From Folioceros fuciformis (Eukaryota > Anthocerotophyta > Anthocerotopsida > Anthocerotales): a stretch of 64,000 nt of DNA. The notes beneath the pieces were generated by a model. It was not told the origin of the DNA. It searched no databases and saw only the letters and a program-made list of their open reading frames with translations. Positions 1 through 12,371 of the stretch are shown piece after piece. The stretch is from NCBI GenBank assembly GCA_049999805.1, contig JBNGIO010006148.1, forward strand, positions 1 through 64,000, in the 5' to 3' direction. Each line of letters opens with the position of its first letter. The first letter of the stretch is position 1. The position numbers and the translations under genes are program-made.

Positions 1-2457
1 CCACTTGGCTGGTCACGACAAAGAAGCCGCCGAAGGTCCGTATACGAAGAGCTCTAATTACTTGCAAGGGGAGGTAACATTTGCAGATCTGCCGGCCTTC
101 ATCGTCGCAGCAGGGCGGTGTTAGTGCCATAGGGCGGGGTAGTGCTTGTCATAGACGAAAGTGGAGCGGCTCGAGCGAGGCCTCACCTGATGCAAGTTGC
201 GTGCACGCCCGCAAACGTTTGCGGCTCCGACAGCGGACAAATCGTGGCATGCGAGAGGTTGCAACCTATTTGACATTGCCAGGCAAGCACGCACCAATGG
301 GGAGGCAGCGACAGATTCGGGACTCCACCTCACCTGCTCAAGTGCCTGGCGTGGCATGGAGATGGATGCTGTGGCCAGTCCGGACTGGGTGTAGGGACTG
401 CCGGATTAGGTATGCCAATCCGGGAGTGTGAACAGATTTTGTTACTGCTTACGGTGGCAGTTTCTTGAGCGAGTTGCGGTGGCCAATCTGCAGCTCCGAC
501 AGAGTTCAACTGGACTACCAAGTGTGCCAGCGATGGCGCGCCGCGAGGCTCTGTGTCGTAGCGTACCCGGCCATGGATTCAGATCTGGCAGTGCGCAGGC
601 TGGCCTGTGAGGGCGCTGTGAAAGATTTGAGCAGGTGCAAGCAGGTGGCTTGGATATTTCCATCTCCGCCAATGGCGTGGCCTCGAAAAGATCTGTTGTC
701 GTCCACGTGAGCTGGGACTAGGACAGCAGCAGCACCAATCGGAGGCAAGAAACAGATCCCGTGTGCATGTGCTGACGAAGGTAAAGAGATCCCGGCCATG
801 TGAAGAGATCCATGTCCGCCGTACGTCTACCATGTGAAAACCTATGCTGCTGTCAAATTTTTTTGCAACTGTCTTCGGTTTTTCCGAGCCAAATCTCTGA
901 AGCATGAATGATCATCTGCCAGGAACACATCGACATGTTCACACGCACCAGGCCAAATGGAATATCGGTTTACTCTTGGGAGCGACTCGAGCAGCTAAGG
1001 GGCACGGCAGATGTGTGCCTTTTCTGAAGTGATGCCTAGCATGCCGCATACACCGGGTTGCGCCTACATCCACCGTCAGGGGTTGTTCAGGGTTGGAGTC
1101 GGTGACCCAGGAATCTCCCTCCCCTCCTTCGCTTGCGGCTCTAAAAGTACCTTTGCTGTCCAGGGCTTGCCTGGTCCAGGGCTTTCGTGGTGCAGGCCCC
1201 AACACAATTATGTACAGTACACAATCCGTTGGCGAGGTGGAAGGGAATATGACCTACACACAGCTCCGTACGAAATCCGTTTTCAACAACGTACACAATC
1301 CGTGAGTGCAGAGTACTGGTCAGGGGGTACATGTGCAGGTGGCGGATTAATTTTAGAGCTGTTGTGCTCGGACTGGAAGGGAGCGTTGGATCGGATGACG
1401 TATGTATACGCAAGCCTGTCCCTGGGGAGTGGAGGATTATGTTTTGTTGACAGGGATACTCGCAAGCCTGAATTGCCTCAGTTATCTATACCGCTCGGGC
1501 ATTTGATAGGTACACCTGAGCCTGGAGCCTGTGTCCTGGGCAGGCATGACGCCAGCTGCCCCAAAGAGAAACCCTGGATACTGCCTGGGCAGGCATGGGA
1601 GTCCAGCTGCCCCCAAAGAGAAACCTGGGTCCTACCTGGGCAGGTACGACTCCAGCTGCCCCAAAGTGAAAAAAGAGAAGCACTGTATTGAGCTGGGGAA
1701 GGGAAGACTGGGAGACCGTGATTGGAAGTCGCGATGAGGTGGATTGGTCCGAGGAAGCCAATGGTGAGCTACGCCGCTATTGTAGCGGGGCAGCTGTGGG
1801 AAGGTATGACGTGGGGTGAGAGCGGCCATGATACCGAGTCGCCGAGCCACACGGCAGGGCGGGCGGAGTGAGGTATTGTTGGCAGTCGAGTTGGACTTGG
1901 GATGGATTATAGCAGGACGGTAGCGGGGCAAGCGGGGGGCCTCGGTATTGGCCCGCTGCTCCGCCTTGTTAGATGCCGGTAATCGCTGCGCTACGGCTCG
2001 CCATGAGCTGTGGGGGCCGTGCGCCGGATTAAGTACGTACGGTGGCTCACTTAGCCCTTACAGCCTTCAGCCGCCGAGCATTTTATGCACCTTCCTCTTC
2101 TCACTTGCTACCGCCAACGGGAGCGCTTCTGCCTCTTCTGCACCCCCGTAGTGGTGGGCACTTGTCGATTGGCGCTTGGCGGTGACGGCCAGAAGGCTTG
2201 CGCCGAGGCTCCTCCTGGTGGTTGCTAGTGTGGCGTGGTGTGGTGTGGGGGGTTTGGCTGGTGTGGGCGTGAAGGCGTGAAGGCGTGGGTGTCCTGTTGT
2301 GTCTGAAGATTCAGAAGAAGAAGAAGACGAGCAAGAAGGAGGAGGGTGAAGAGCGGAGAGGAAAGGCGGCAAGCCCTTGACGAGGGGAAGCAGCGGCACA
2401 GCGGGTGCAGACCTGGCTCTGGCCCCGGCCAAGGCCCAAGCCCAGACAGGCGCCCAG
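1..2457. other. Intergenic sequence upstream of the LOB-domain gene
   Basis: No reading frame here resembles a known protein; the frames that exist are short and overlap one another on both strands. The stretch contains a three-copy tandem repeat (about 1535-1680, listed separately). From about 2050 onward it probably includes promoter and 5' leader of the LOB-domain gene, with a purine-rich run (AAG-rich) near 2305-2345. I saw no convincing TATA box. Confidence 0.5.
1535..1680. repeat. Tandem repeat, about 50 bp x 3
   Basis: Three copies of a unit beginning CCTGGGCAGG and containing CCAGCTGCCCC followed by AAAG(A/T)GAAA start at 1535, 1584 and 1635, so the period is 49-51 bp. The copies differ by a few substitutions and indels. 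The repeat lies in non-coding sequence. Confidence 0.75.
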
Positions 2458-3390
2458 ATGCCAAACGCTTCCAATGGCACCTCGCCCTGCGCAGCTTGCA
2501 AGCTGCTGCGGCGGAGGTGCGCGCCCGAGTGCGTGTTCGCCCCGCACTTCCCCGCGGAGCAGCCGCACAAGTTCGCCATAGTGCACCGGGTGTTCGGGGC
2601 CAGCAACATTAACAAGATGCTGCAGGACCTGGCCGCTGAACAGCGCGCCGACGCTGTGAGCAGCCTGGTATACGAGGCGGAGGCCAGGTTCCGAGACCCC
2701 GTGTACGGCTGCGCGGGGGCCATCGCGTCGCTGCAGCAGCAGGTGGCGCAGCTGCAGGTGCAGCTGGCGCTCGCGCAGGCGGAGACGGTGTATGCCAGGA
2801 TGCAGCAGGCGCCTACGGTCACCAACGCCTCTCACCTCAGCGTCGGCTCCAACAAGGCGCCCGCCCTCCCTGTGGGCGTCGGGGTGGGGATGCTGGGGCT
2901 GGATCACGTCGGGCTGCAACGGGCGAACGTCGCCGCGCCGGATCTGGACCTGGCGCTCGATTGCGTCTCGCCGACGCCGTTTCCGATTGCCTGCAAGAAG
3001 GAGAAACCGACCATGGGGTACCGGGAGCTACCCGCGCCAGCCAGGGATTACGGACCTTACGCTCCGGCTACAGTGACTGCCGCCTCTACTGCCGACATCA
3101 TGTGCCTGCCCGATCACGCGTCCTCAGGTTCCAGGGACCACTCCAAGGACTCGGTCATGCTGCACCCTATCTCGCTCAGCGTGGTGCGCAACAATTTCAT
3201 GCTGCCTAACGATGCTTCGCCATTCTCTGTCGACTCTGTGATGGAGCTGGGGGATATGGACATGGACGCCTCCATCAACTCAATTAACCAGATGTCGCCT
3301 CCCACGCCGCCTGGCTCTCCGGACCTGCTCAGTCCTTTCTCCAAGCCCATGTTCCAAACCACTTTTGCTCTAGGCGCTAGCCTCTGGTGA
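2458..3390 (+). CDS. LOB-domain (LBD/ASL) transcription factor, class I
   Basis: Predicted 310-aa plant-specific DNA-binding protein of the LATERAL ORGAN BOUNDARIES family, expected to act in the nucleus on organ-boundary or lateral-organ genes. The zinc-finger-like C block C-x2-C-x6-C-x3-C is seen at residues 11-25 (C11, C14, C21, C25). The GAS block follows (FGASNINKML at about residues 46-55), and then a leucine-zipper-like segment LxxxxxxLxxxxxxL around residues 90-108, which marks class I members. The C-terminal two thirds are low-complexity and unlike anything I recognise. The open frame extends upstream but without an ATG, so 2458 is chosen; the LOB domain then starts ten residues in, normal for the family. 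No intron is evident, although many LBD genes have one after the GAS region. The exact subfamily cannot be read from the sequence. Confidence 0.92.
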   Translation: MPNASNGTSPCAACKLLRRRCAPECVFAPHFPAEQPHKFAIVHRVFGASNINKMLQDLAAEQRADAVSSLVYEAEARFRDPVYGCAGAIASLQQQVAQLQVQLALAQAETVYARMQQAPTVTNASHLSVGSNKAPALPVGVGVGMLGLDHVGLQRANVAAPDLDLALDCVSPTPFPIACKKEKPTMGYRELPAPARDYGPYAPATVTAASTADIMCLPDHASSGSRDHSKDSVMLHPISLSVVRNNFMLPNDASPFSVDSVMELGDMDMDASINSINQMSPPTPPGSPDLLSPFSKPMFQTTFALGASLW

Positions 3391-3432
3391 TGCTTTGCCT
3401 CTCCCGGTTCTCTCTCTCCTTTCTCCTTGTAC

Positions 3433-3887
3433 AAATTCTTCTGCTTGCACCCATACAAACGGGTTTGCTGTACCACTACAATAAAAGCGTCAGGGGCTCC
3501 GCTATCCCCTTGTTCAACACATTCACGACTAAGCCCAAGTCTTCGCATCCGTTCCGACGAAGAGGATGATGATGTAATCCGTCACAATGTCGACAGCACG
3601 TGTTTGTTGTCAGCACCTTTCGAGAGTCAGCAAACCTTTCCTCAAAGATTTGCTTTCTCCTGTCTGAAAACCCTTGTCCAAATTCTTCTGGTTGCACCCA
3701 TGCACACGGCTTTGCTGTTAACACTACAAAAACAGCATGAGGAGCTCCGCCATTCCCTTGTTCAACACACACACACACCTATGCTCAAGTCTTCACATCC
3801 GTTCCGACGAAGAGGGTGATGATGTAATCCATCACAATGTCGACAGCAAGTGTTTATTGTCAGCACCTTTCGACCGTCAGCAAACCT
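3433..3887. repeat. Direct tandem duplication, about 250-bp unit
   Basis: Positions 3433-3637 and 3680-3887 are two diverged copies of the same sequence, offset by 247-250 bp. Shared landmarks are AAATTCTTCTG, CCTTGTTCAACACA, CATCCGTTCCGACGAAGAG, CACAATGTCGACAGCA and GTCAGCAAACCT. It lies directly 3' of the LOB-domain stop codon, so the first copy may fall in that gene's 3' UTR. Open frames cross both copies but have no protein-like features. Confidence 0.85.
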
Positions 3888-4060
3888 CACATCAGCGTAT
3901 GCTTACGACACCAGCTGACCTCTCCGTGATGCAATCCGTAACGCTTTACTGCCAATGCCTTGCTTGCAAAGCAGGGTAATGACGCTCCATAAACTTTGGA
4001 CAACACAAAACAAAACAAAATTCCAGGAGTTGGGCTGTGCGGCGCTGTGCGTCTATGGCA

Positions 4061-6409
4061 TCACGCGGCCTTTGTGTCCGGCAACTTTTGGGAAGGCGAT
4101 GACTTCACTCTCGAGTACGCAAACACCCCCGACAATGCCAACCCCGTCCCTGCGATTTCGCCAGGAGGACCCAACCCAATCAGTCAGGCAAATGTGGCGG
4201 GGAAGGGAAGGACGCAGCACAGCACATGGGTCACAGAGACTGCAGAATACCTAACGCATTGATTGGAGACACGGGAGTCTTGAAGAAAATAACTGATGTG
4301 ACGATGACAACCACCCGCTTCACACAGTTCCCCACCGAATGGGTTACAGGAGTAACCCTTTGTAGGATCATGTATGAAACCTGCGAGATCACTTATTACT
4401 CTTCCACACTCTTAGCTTGGCCAAATCTGCAGTCCGCACAAGTGACACAAAAGTGGCAGCAATGACTGTACCTGCTGGTATGAATGGAAGCAGATACCCG
4501 CAAGGAGTGCCCGTTTAGCCACAACTTTCACGTCCACGCCCTGTTCCCCATCAACATCCAAGACACTTTGTAAGATCCCAAATGCCTACCTGTTCCATTC
4601 AGCGGCTCGTCCACGAGAATACCACAACACCATTCAGGTCCCCTCTACCCACAATATCATGTTCAGTCTTACCGCTGATGCCAAAGCAGCAGGGGTAAAC
4701 TTGACTCCTTCCAGGAAAAGGGTGGCAGGTGTCAGCAGGAATAAGGATAGAATTGTTATCACCGAAAACAGATTGATGTTATCCAGAGAACCCTGCAATC
4801 ACCAGCCATCCAACGTAAATTCTCTGGCATGCTGTGCTTGCCCTCTGTAGCCTTTGCTGGATCGTTGTCGCTTCCGTGCCAGGAGAACAGACCAGTTCTT
4901 CACTGGATATAGCAGTGCATAAGCTCAGAGATCACACTTGGATCTCATAAGGCTTTGTACTGCTATGTTCACTTGCAACGAGGCAAAGTAGTTGGGGAAT
5001 GCATACCTCCTTTTTCACCATAAACTTCTTACTTAACACGTTTCGAGACTGAAAAGTCACATTCGATGCCATAGCACTCAGAAATCCGATCCTGCAGTTC
5101 CGTCATCATACATTCATTGCACTGAGCTCTAGATACCACTTAGCCACAGTTAGCCGGGCCCCCTTGAGAACTTGGAAACATCATACTAGCGGCTTACCAG
5201 TTGAATGATGCTTCGGTCAAGGATGCTAAGGCAACTCCACCAACTATTGGTACCAGGGTAGCAAGTACCAAAGGATCTGGGTTCTGGAAGCCAATGTCTG
5301 TCACGAGTCAGGACGCCGTGCGGAAGAATGTGACGACATGGCATGATCAACGAATGGAGATCAGAATCTGAAAGATTTCAAGCAGTGCAGACAAGCAAAA
5401 CTCCACAGCTCATGTTGACCGAACAACATGTGAGCTTCAGGTCGTTACAACACGGATTCAGGTAGTTAAAACTTACGGCACCCAAGAAAAGCGACGACAG
5501 CAGCACTGAGAAGAATGGCTCCATAGCCTTGATGGTGTGTGTAAAGGACACAGCAACTTTTCCAAGGCTCATGTTCGTGAAAAGGTTGCCCAGAGTATGG
5601 ACGAAAGCCAGGGGAAGAATTGCAAAAATCTGCAATTGGGAAAAGAAAGTGACAAAATCGACATGCGTCAAAACGAGTTGTGGAACAAGCGCCAATCCCC
5701 AACAGTAACCTCGGTGCATAAAAGAGCACTGAATGGCACAGACGAGCTGCACCTGCTCTTTCTTCAACGAGGGCCTCCTGTGAAGACCCAAAGTCCATGT
5801 CACCAAAACCATGGCTGTTCCGACAGCAAACTGAAGAGTCGTCATGGTAACGGGATATGGGAACACTTTCAGAACCTGCGAGGAAAACGCCCGCATTGTC
5901 TCAAATGCACCCAACAAGACTCAACTTTGGCTTCACAAACCTTCACCAAAGACGAGCATGACCCACACCTGCTTATTGTAGATGTTGAAGTAGATATTGA
6001 ACAGATACCACAGGCCGAAGAGGGATCCGAGCTGCACGGTCTTGATAAGCTCGGTGGGCCCAGCAACCTCACCCCCAATTCCAGTCTGGGCCTGGCTCTC
6101 CCCGTCTCCGGCAGCAGCAGCCGCCGCCACCACCACCACCACATTCCCAGCCTTGTGCTGCCTCGACCCGAGCTTGACGATCTTCAGCTGGGAGCAGCCT
6201 GGAAAGAGGGCAGAGAGGTTGCGCAATGACACGGCAGCTGCGCCCTTCCTGCCCAGAATCGAGACAGACAGCGAGCGCTGCTGGTCACACCCGAACGGGC
6301 CCGTATTGGGCAGCCGGGCCAAGAGCACGGGCCTAGTCCGGGATGCTTTCCCCAAGCCTGCAACTCCCACACATCCTGGAAAAACACCGACTCTCACCGC
6401 CGTGTCCAT
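4061..6409 (-). CDS. Plastid phosphoenolpyruvate/phosphate translocator (PPT-type)
   Basis: Nine exons (minus strand): 6409-5969, 5875-5753, 5629-5477, 5283-5198, 5091-5007, 4792-4673, 4540-4472, 4380-4251, 4149-4061, joined by GT-AG introns in consistent phase to give 431 aa. The first about 110 residues are a low-complexity, basic and Ala/Ser-rich plastid transit region. The membrane domain follows, with family signatures such as [80 protein letters not shown] and [15 protein letters not shown]. These fit the PEP/phosphate antiporter of the inner plastid envelope better than triose-phosphate or glucose-6-phosphate members, where the NMSLGKV region reads differently. The protein would import PEP in exchange for phosphate, feeding the shikimate pathway and fatty-acid synthesis. 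It is divergent from RLP24, with 494 bp between the start codons. Confidence 0.93.
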
Positions 6410-6903
6410 GGCCGCATCCAGACAGCGCCCTGAACACAGCAGGACACGCAGCCACAGGCAACCACACTAGCTCATGAGAGTCCGGCACTCTGTGCTCCAA
6501 TTCTTTCCCCACTCTCTGAAATCACACAGCACATACAGTGTTTCGCAGTAGGCGAACAAGAATGGTTCCCGAACAAGGATCTCAACGTCACGCCTGATGC
6601 CACAGCCTGTGCACTGTGCACCGTGCTCTCGCCGGTTCAAATGAGACGAAGGATTCGCGGAGCGAATGCCACTCGGCGGAAAACAAGGACTTGGAAGGTG
6701 GGAGTTTCTAAGCTTGATATTTTTGTTGTTTTACTTAGAAATTTTGTAAATGGCGAGTAGGTATAAAGCTCATTACGACTAAGAAGTTAGGTTTCTGTCC
6801 TTTCAGTCTGAGCCGAATTAGAAGTCGGAGTCGAGGCGTCGTCTCTCTGTGGGGCTTACGAACCTTAGGCCGCCGGGGCCGTCGCTGTAGGCAGGTCTGG
6901 GCG
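6410..6903. promoter_or_regulatory. Divergent promoter region, phosphate translocator / RLP24
   Basis: The 494 bp between the start codons of the minus-strand translocator (6409) and plus-strand RLP24 (6904) must hold both 5' leaders and promoters. No clear TATA box is seen for either gene. A T-rich run occurs near 6717-6745. Calling it a shared promoter is an inference from the arrangement. Confidence 0.45.
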
Positions 6904-7694
6904 ATGAGGCTCGAGAAGTGCTGGTTTTGCTCTTCCACTGTCTATCCAGGGCATGGCATGATGTTCGTGCGGAACGATGCTAAGGTACGGCTGTTGGTTG
7001 AGCTTCGAAATTCTTGTCCTGGTATCGGATCGCCTGCCGCTCATCCTTGTTGTTGAATCCTCGGCGATGGCAGGTTTTCCGGTTTTGTCGATCGAAATGT
7101 CACAAGAACTTCAAGATGAAGAGGAATCCTCGGAAAGTGAAGTGGACCAAGGCTTACAGGAAGCTGCACAACAAGGATCTGGTTCAGGTGTGCGGATTGA
7201 AACTGCGGTTTCTGATTTGGGATAGGGTTTCAGCCTGTGGAGCCTGTTTGGCTGATTCTTGGAATTGGTCATGCAGGACACTACTTTTGAGCTGGAGCGG
7301 AGGAGGAATAGGCCGGAGAGATATGACAGGAACGTGTTGGAGAGCACCATGAAGGCGGTGAAGAAGATTACTGAAGTCCGGGAGAAACGGCAAGCGAAGT
7401 TCTGGGAGAACAGGTTTGTTTTCGCTTGTGTTTTTATCATGGAATTTTTATTCTCGCAACTCCTTTTTCAGCAGAAGTTCGATCTCTGCATGCTTTTGGG
7501 TATGCAGGATGAAGGGCAAGGCGGCAAAGGAAAGGAAAGAAGCAGCAGTGGAGTTGGAGCAGGGCATCCATTTGGTTAAGGCTCCTCTTGCTATGGCAGC
7601 AGAGCCTGGGCTGACCCTGCCAACCATCCCAGAAAAGATGAAGGTAAAGGTGCAGTATGGAAAAGACCAGGATGTCCGGCAAATGGAAAGCTGA
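6904..7694 (+). CDS. RLP24: Ribosome biogenesis protein RLP24 (eL24-like)
   Basis: Four exons, 6904-6984, 7074-7187, 7277-7413 and 7508-7694, give 172 aa. RLP24 occupies the eL24 site on pre-60S ribosomes in the nucleolus, is removed by the AAA-ATPase Drg1/AFG2 in the cytoplasm, and is replaced by eL24. The N terminus has the eL24-type zinc finger C6-x2-C9 ... C32-x3-C36 ([30 protein letters not shown]), then [18 protein letters not shown] and the RLP24-specific region [21 protein letters not shown]-like helix and LVKAP motifs follow in the last exon. The extended C-terminal half separates it from cytosolic eL24, and the length is normal for the family. The upstream neighbour is the divergent plastid translocator. 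Identification is confident. Confidence 0.96.
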
Positions 7695-10600
7695 TTGCGA
7701 CTGAGAACTGTGCACTGCGGGACGGGAGAGTTCCGCTGAGCTGTTCCCTCGAGGTGGGGAAGCTGCCCCCGTTTTTACCTCGTGGATTGCTCAAGGCATG
7801 TCAAGACGATATCATCTTTTGTGACAGGGGTTGTCTTCCGTTCAACAAACTTTGGTCTTGCTGTCGAGGCTTTGACCAACACACCCTCGAATTTGCAATT
7901 GAAGCCTCCAATGTGGTGTTCGACAGATGGCTCAGATGAGACTCCGCGTTCATCTCACAGTTGACTAACGTCATAACCATTTTTGAGGGTCTTTCCTTTT
8001 TTTCCTTGCAATAGTGGGTTGTAATATTTTTTTTCATATGCCATTAAAGGATGTACACATGAATTAAGTTGGAGGTACGGGCTTTGAGAATATTCTTCAC
8101 GTGTTGTCCAATCCGATTATGTGAAATAGTTAGCTGGTTCTACACATCCAGTTGCGGTCAAAGTACCGGTCTAAGTTGAAAGAATGAAAGGAACCTGGAG
8201 CCCGCGGCACGCCATTTCATGGAGTTGGACAGCCGTTTTACTTAGGTGTTATCAACAGCGTTTTCTTTTAGCTCCTAGTACAGGTTTTTATGTTATTTAG
8301 TGTTCATGTAGTCCTGAACACAAGAAGGGTTTACATTATCACAACCAATGTACAATCAATGTGCTATTGTCATTTGTGGTTATAAGGCTAGTCAACAAAT
8401 GGAACAACTTTGCCTCAGCATGTTGTAATGGAGCAATTGTGAACTATGTCGACTCAACATATAATGTGGTCTATTAGGAACCATTGTGGATATGTACTAC
8501 CATATGAGCCAAACTAAGACTTGCCTCATATGGCCCCTACTTTTCTACTATAATGTGTACTTATTATCACGCGCATGTTATTCATACTACCATATTGCGA
8601 TGCACATAATGTATAGGCACCTTATATACATATATGTAACTAAGATATGCATCTAACAAGGGATTTCAAACTTCTCCAAAACGAGGTTGATATTGAAATG
8701 CAAACTTGTGCAAATCAGCTTTGATATAATATATGCACTAATTGGGAGACCCAATTGAGACTTGTGTCTACTTCTCCCACTACTACCCTACAAGTTTTTG
8801 GACACACCTTATAGGCCTTAGTTGAAATCTTAACAATGGCTACAGAAGCACGTTGTTCATCTCCTTACCTTGTGTGACGTGCACTTTTTGAAACCATGCC
8901 TTTGTTGTCACCTTTCATGGCACCTATAAGTTGAGGTCCATCTTGCTTACCATCTTCCTGTAGAGCACGTGGTGCACACTCCTAGTAACGAAGAAGCATA
9001 TGGCTTGTTTTGTTTTCTTCCCACATGGTGTCTTTGAGCCCTTCTTAAAGAAAGTAGTATACAAGCAAGGGGTCCTACACTACATTAGCCAATGCCCTCT
9101 ATAGAATGATGGACATCCTCTACCTAAAGACGCAACTATATAGTTGCTTCTTTTTAGTGTGCACAAAATCGCCTTGAACGCTCTGCACATGACAGAGGAA
9201 TTGCTTGTCTGTCAATAAGCTAGGCTGCTTCATACCCATTGTGGATGACAACAAGGAAACCACTTGATCCCCTTCCACCAAGGGAGCCACCTTCTCCCTT
9301 TCCAATGTGCTTTCTGGAATTAAGGCTGTGGCGAAGCGCTCTTGTCCTACATTATCAAGCCAGTGTTGGATATGGTTAGAACCATCAACCAAGCTTAATC
9401 TAACACCACTTGGTTGATGAAGCACCCTATTGCACACCATGCCTACATCAACAAGGCGCACACCCAGCCGAGTAATAGATGGATTCCTGCTTTTCTTCTC
9501 CCTCCACGCATGCCTCCAAGTAGCATGCTTGGCTTTCTTCAAAACAATTGCAGCGGAATAGTCATCCTCATTCATTCTTGACGGACCTGCTTCAGATTCT
9601 ACCACTAAGATGGCATTTCAAGGGTTGGAGGGATCAATATGTGGCACATTTTGTGCCATGGTGTTCGACAAAACTAGGTGCAATTGTCTCAAGTGTGGAG
9701 AATACATGGACAGGCATGAAGATGACAGACAACCCCGCCACCATCCAAGCTACAATTGTACAAAGTTTTGAAATTCCTACTTCAAAACACTCTTAAAACT
9801 TGAACATTCAAACTTTCACTACCACTTCCCAGGGGAACAAAAGTTCAGTTGCAATGTTCTATGTGCACCTAACTACTATGTTTTAAATTCAGACACAATG
9901 ACGAGTATAAATGGTGCTCACTTGATGTATCCTTTCTTATTGTGCCTACATGAGGGATGTTCTTTAATTAGCCAATGCACATATCTTACCCAGTAAGAGT
10001 GACAATTTCACTATAGACTTCTAGGTTGTGTAGTATATTCAAGAAAATCCCCATAAATGTTTAGAGGTATGTTGGAATATCTATAATTTTTTTTGAGATA
10101 ATTCATCCACATGTGCACATTATTGGGCGTTGCATCCGTCCCCACTTGATGTGATACACTAAACCTTGTAGAGACTCTATACAAGAAAGGGGAAGACAGA
10201 TACTTACCTGGCAATTGTGATCGGCCTTGCACATACGTTGATAAACTTGGTGAAACCCTTGCCCATTGCCCCATGAATCTTTATGGCTTGGAGAATGAAT
10301 GTGTGGCAATCCTAACGTAGGAGAGTATTGATGAACTTCAGCTGTTGTGCAATCACACGTTTGGCCATGCATCTTGGAGCATTTATGATAACATGTTGAC
10401 ATTTAGTGTTTTAGATTGAATCAATGACAATCACATTTGCAACAAAAATCGGCTCCCTCCTTGTCAAAAATAAATTACTACAAAGGGAAACCTAATTAAA
10501 CAAGGTGTAGAGGTACTCCTTGAATGGGAAAAATTCAATTTCCCTAACAATGGATAACATGATGTCCTAGATGACATCATACTTAGCAATATGCTACCTG

Positions 10601-12371
10601 CCCTTAAGACATTGAGCCAAGTGCACCCTAGAGTTATTAAGAGGGTCCTCACAACTATACATTGAAAGGGAGGAGGCCAAAAGATGAACCAACCCCAATT
10701 AAAAATGCACTAAAGTTGTGAATGTCACTACTGCCATGCAGAATGCTTGAACGCTAGGTTAGGCTAGTAGCGAAGCTCTGGCTCTCTTCCAAGCAACAGT
10801 GAAGTCGAGACCAAGTTCGCTTAGGAATTCAGAAATCCTACAAAAGGAGCCAACTACACCTAGTAACAATCCCTAAAAGCAACAGGAAGGAACGCTTGTT
10901 GCTTGGCCAAGTCACTAGTTGACCTATCAAAGGTACTTGGGCTAATGATGGCCCCCTAGACCTATATAAGTTATTTTTTAAAATTCCTTAAGCTCATCAA
11001 AAAAGTTAAGGAGGGAGCAATTGCATAAAGAAGGTACCATGATCGCCTCATAAGAAGGTATCCAAATTGCCCCGATATACAAAAGGAGAGAATCCCAAAT
11101 AGTAAGTGCGGGTCTCTAATGTAACAAAGGTCATCGATGTGCGCAAAAAATTGAGTTTGCCAAAGCCCCGTCCACCTATTTATAAATAAAGGATAGAGGC
11201 TCAAATGGAACACCCAAAACCTCAAGACCCTTTGGAGAGGTGAGAGGACTTCCTCTAGATAGTGAAAAAAAGGAACCATATAAGAAGACAACCAAATCCT
11301 ATGTGTACTTGTTTTGATTTTCAAACGGAGGCAAGTGAGGTTTGTAACGACGAAATCAATCACTACTTTAATCTTGTCCTAGCCTCAGAATATGGGTATC
11401 ATTTGCTACAAATGAATATTCATACCCCCACACTTCGAAGTTAATTGAAGATAAAGCCATGAAATGTGTAATAGCAAACAAATCTAAGGCAACTCTTTGA
11501 GGGTCCCTTTGTTTGGTACATATAATTGAGTCAAGCATTGAAACCCCTTCCACTGAGGGGCTAGTGAATGAAACCCTAAACCCTAAATCAAACACTAAGG
11601 ACTAAACATGAAATCAGACAAAATGCGAATAACGTGATACCCGCCAGATTACTACGTTCAATGATGGATTTGTATTTATGAACACTTGCAAATCCGCATA
11701 TAATGACACAATACATGATGTTTGCGCTGTTACGTGGCACATTTTTTCTGCATGTTAACACATCGCTGAAAATAAATGCACATAAATGTGGATACATGAT
11801 ACGAATTTCAAATGTTTGAATCCGGCGAAGCCTGAATTGACGGAATCCGATCGTTTTGATTAGACCTTATTCAAGAGTGACAATTCCCTCAAGATGAAGT
11901 ACTGAAGCCTTCAAAAGTTAGCACAGAAAGGGGCTTCACAGCCAAGCCCAATAATACGGCGTTTCTAGCCTGTTTAGTGATCGAGGTGAATGGATTATAG
12001 ATGGATGCTCAGGCAGCGGGAGTAGGGTTCTAGCAGCTCTCCTAGAGGGGCGTAATTGTATTGACATCGAACAGGAGCAACACCATACCATTTTCATCGA
12101 GCAAAGTGCATATGACTGGATACTAAGACACCAAAAGGGTTCGATGACAAACTTGATTTATTTTAGATGCCATTCGCCACCCTAGGCTCCTTCACACCAA
12201 CAAAAATCTACACTAGTATGAGCAATCTCAACCCACCTTATGCTCCTAGCCTTCCATCTATTTTCAGCTAGGGGCCTAGACATTGATGATGCCTAGCCTG
12301 TTTCCTCCTCTAGCCGTTGTGCAGGTAGCTCTTGTCCTCTCCTTGCAATTGTCCACCTAATCTTCTTGCTA
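7695..12371. other. Gene-poor AT-rich intergenic block
   Basis: No supportable gene. The longest frame (minus strand, 9605-9120, about 160 codons) has no ATG at its head and no family resemblance. Base composition is clearly more AT-rich than the flanking gene regions, as expected for decayed transposon-derived DNA. A short telomere-like motif is at 11571-11587. Confidence 0.5.
11571..11587. repeat. Short interstitial telomere-like motif
   Basis: AAACCCTAAACCCTAAA is two and a bit copies of the plant telomere repeat unit (CCCTAAA)n. Two copies can arise by chance or be a telo-box; there is no gene next to it, so no function is claimed. Confidence 0.6.

Noticed and set aside
2377-2457. Upstream extension of the LOB-domain frame
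   Set aside because: The extension begins with TTG; the first ATG (2458) gives the family-typical short N terminus.
5537-6229. 230-codon plus-strand frame
   Set aside because: Antisense to exons 1-3 of the phosphate translocator, whose exon structure and family match are secure.
7111-7440. 109-codon minus-strand frame
   Set aside because: Antisense shadow of RLP24 exons 2-3.
9120-9605. 161-codon minus-strand frame
   Set aside because: Starts at a GTG, sits in AT-rich gene-poor DNA, and shows no family features; perhaps a transposon remnant.
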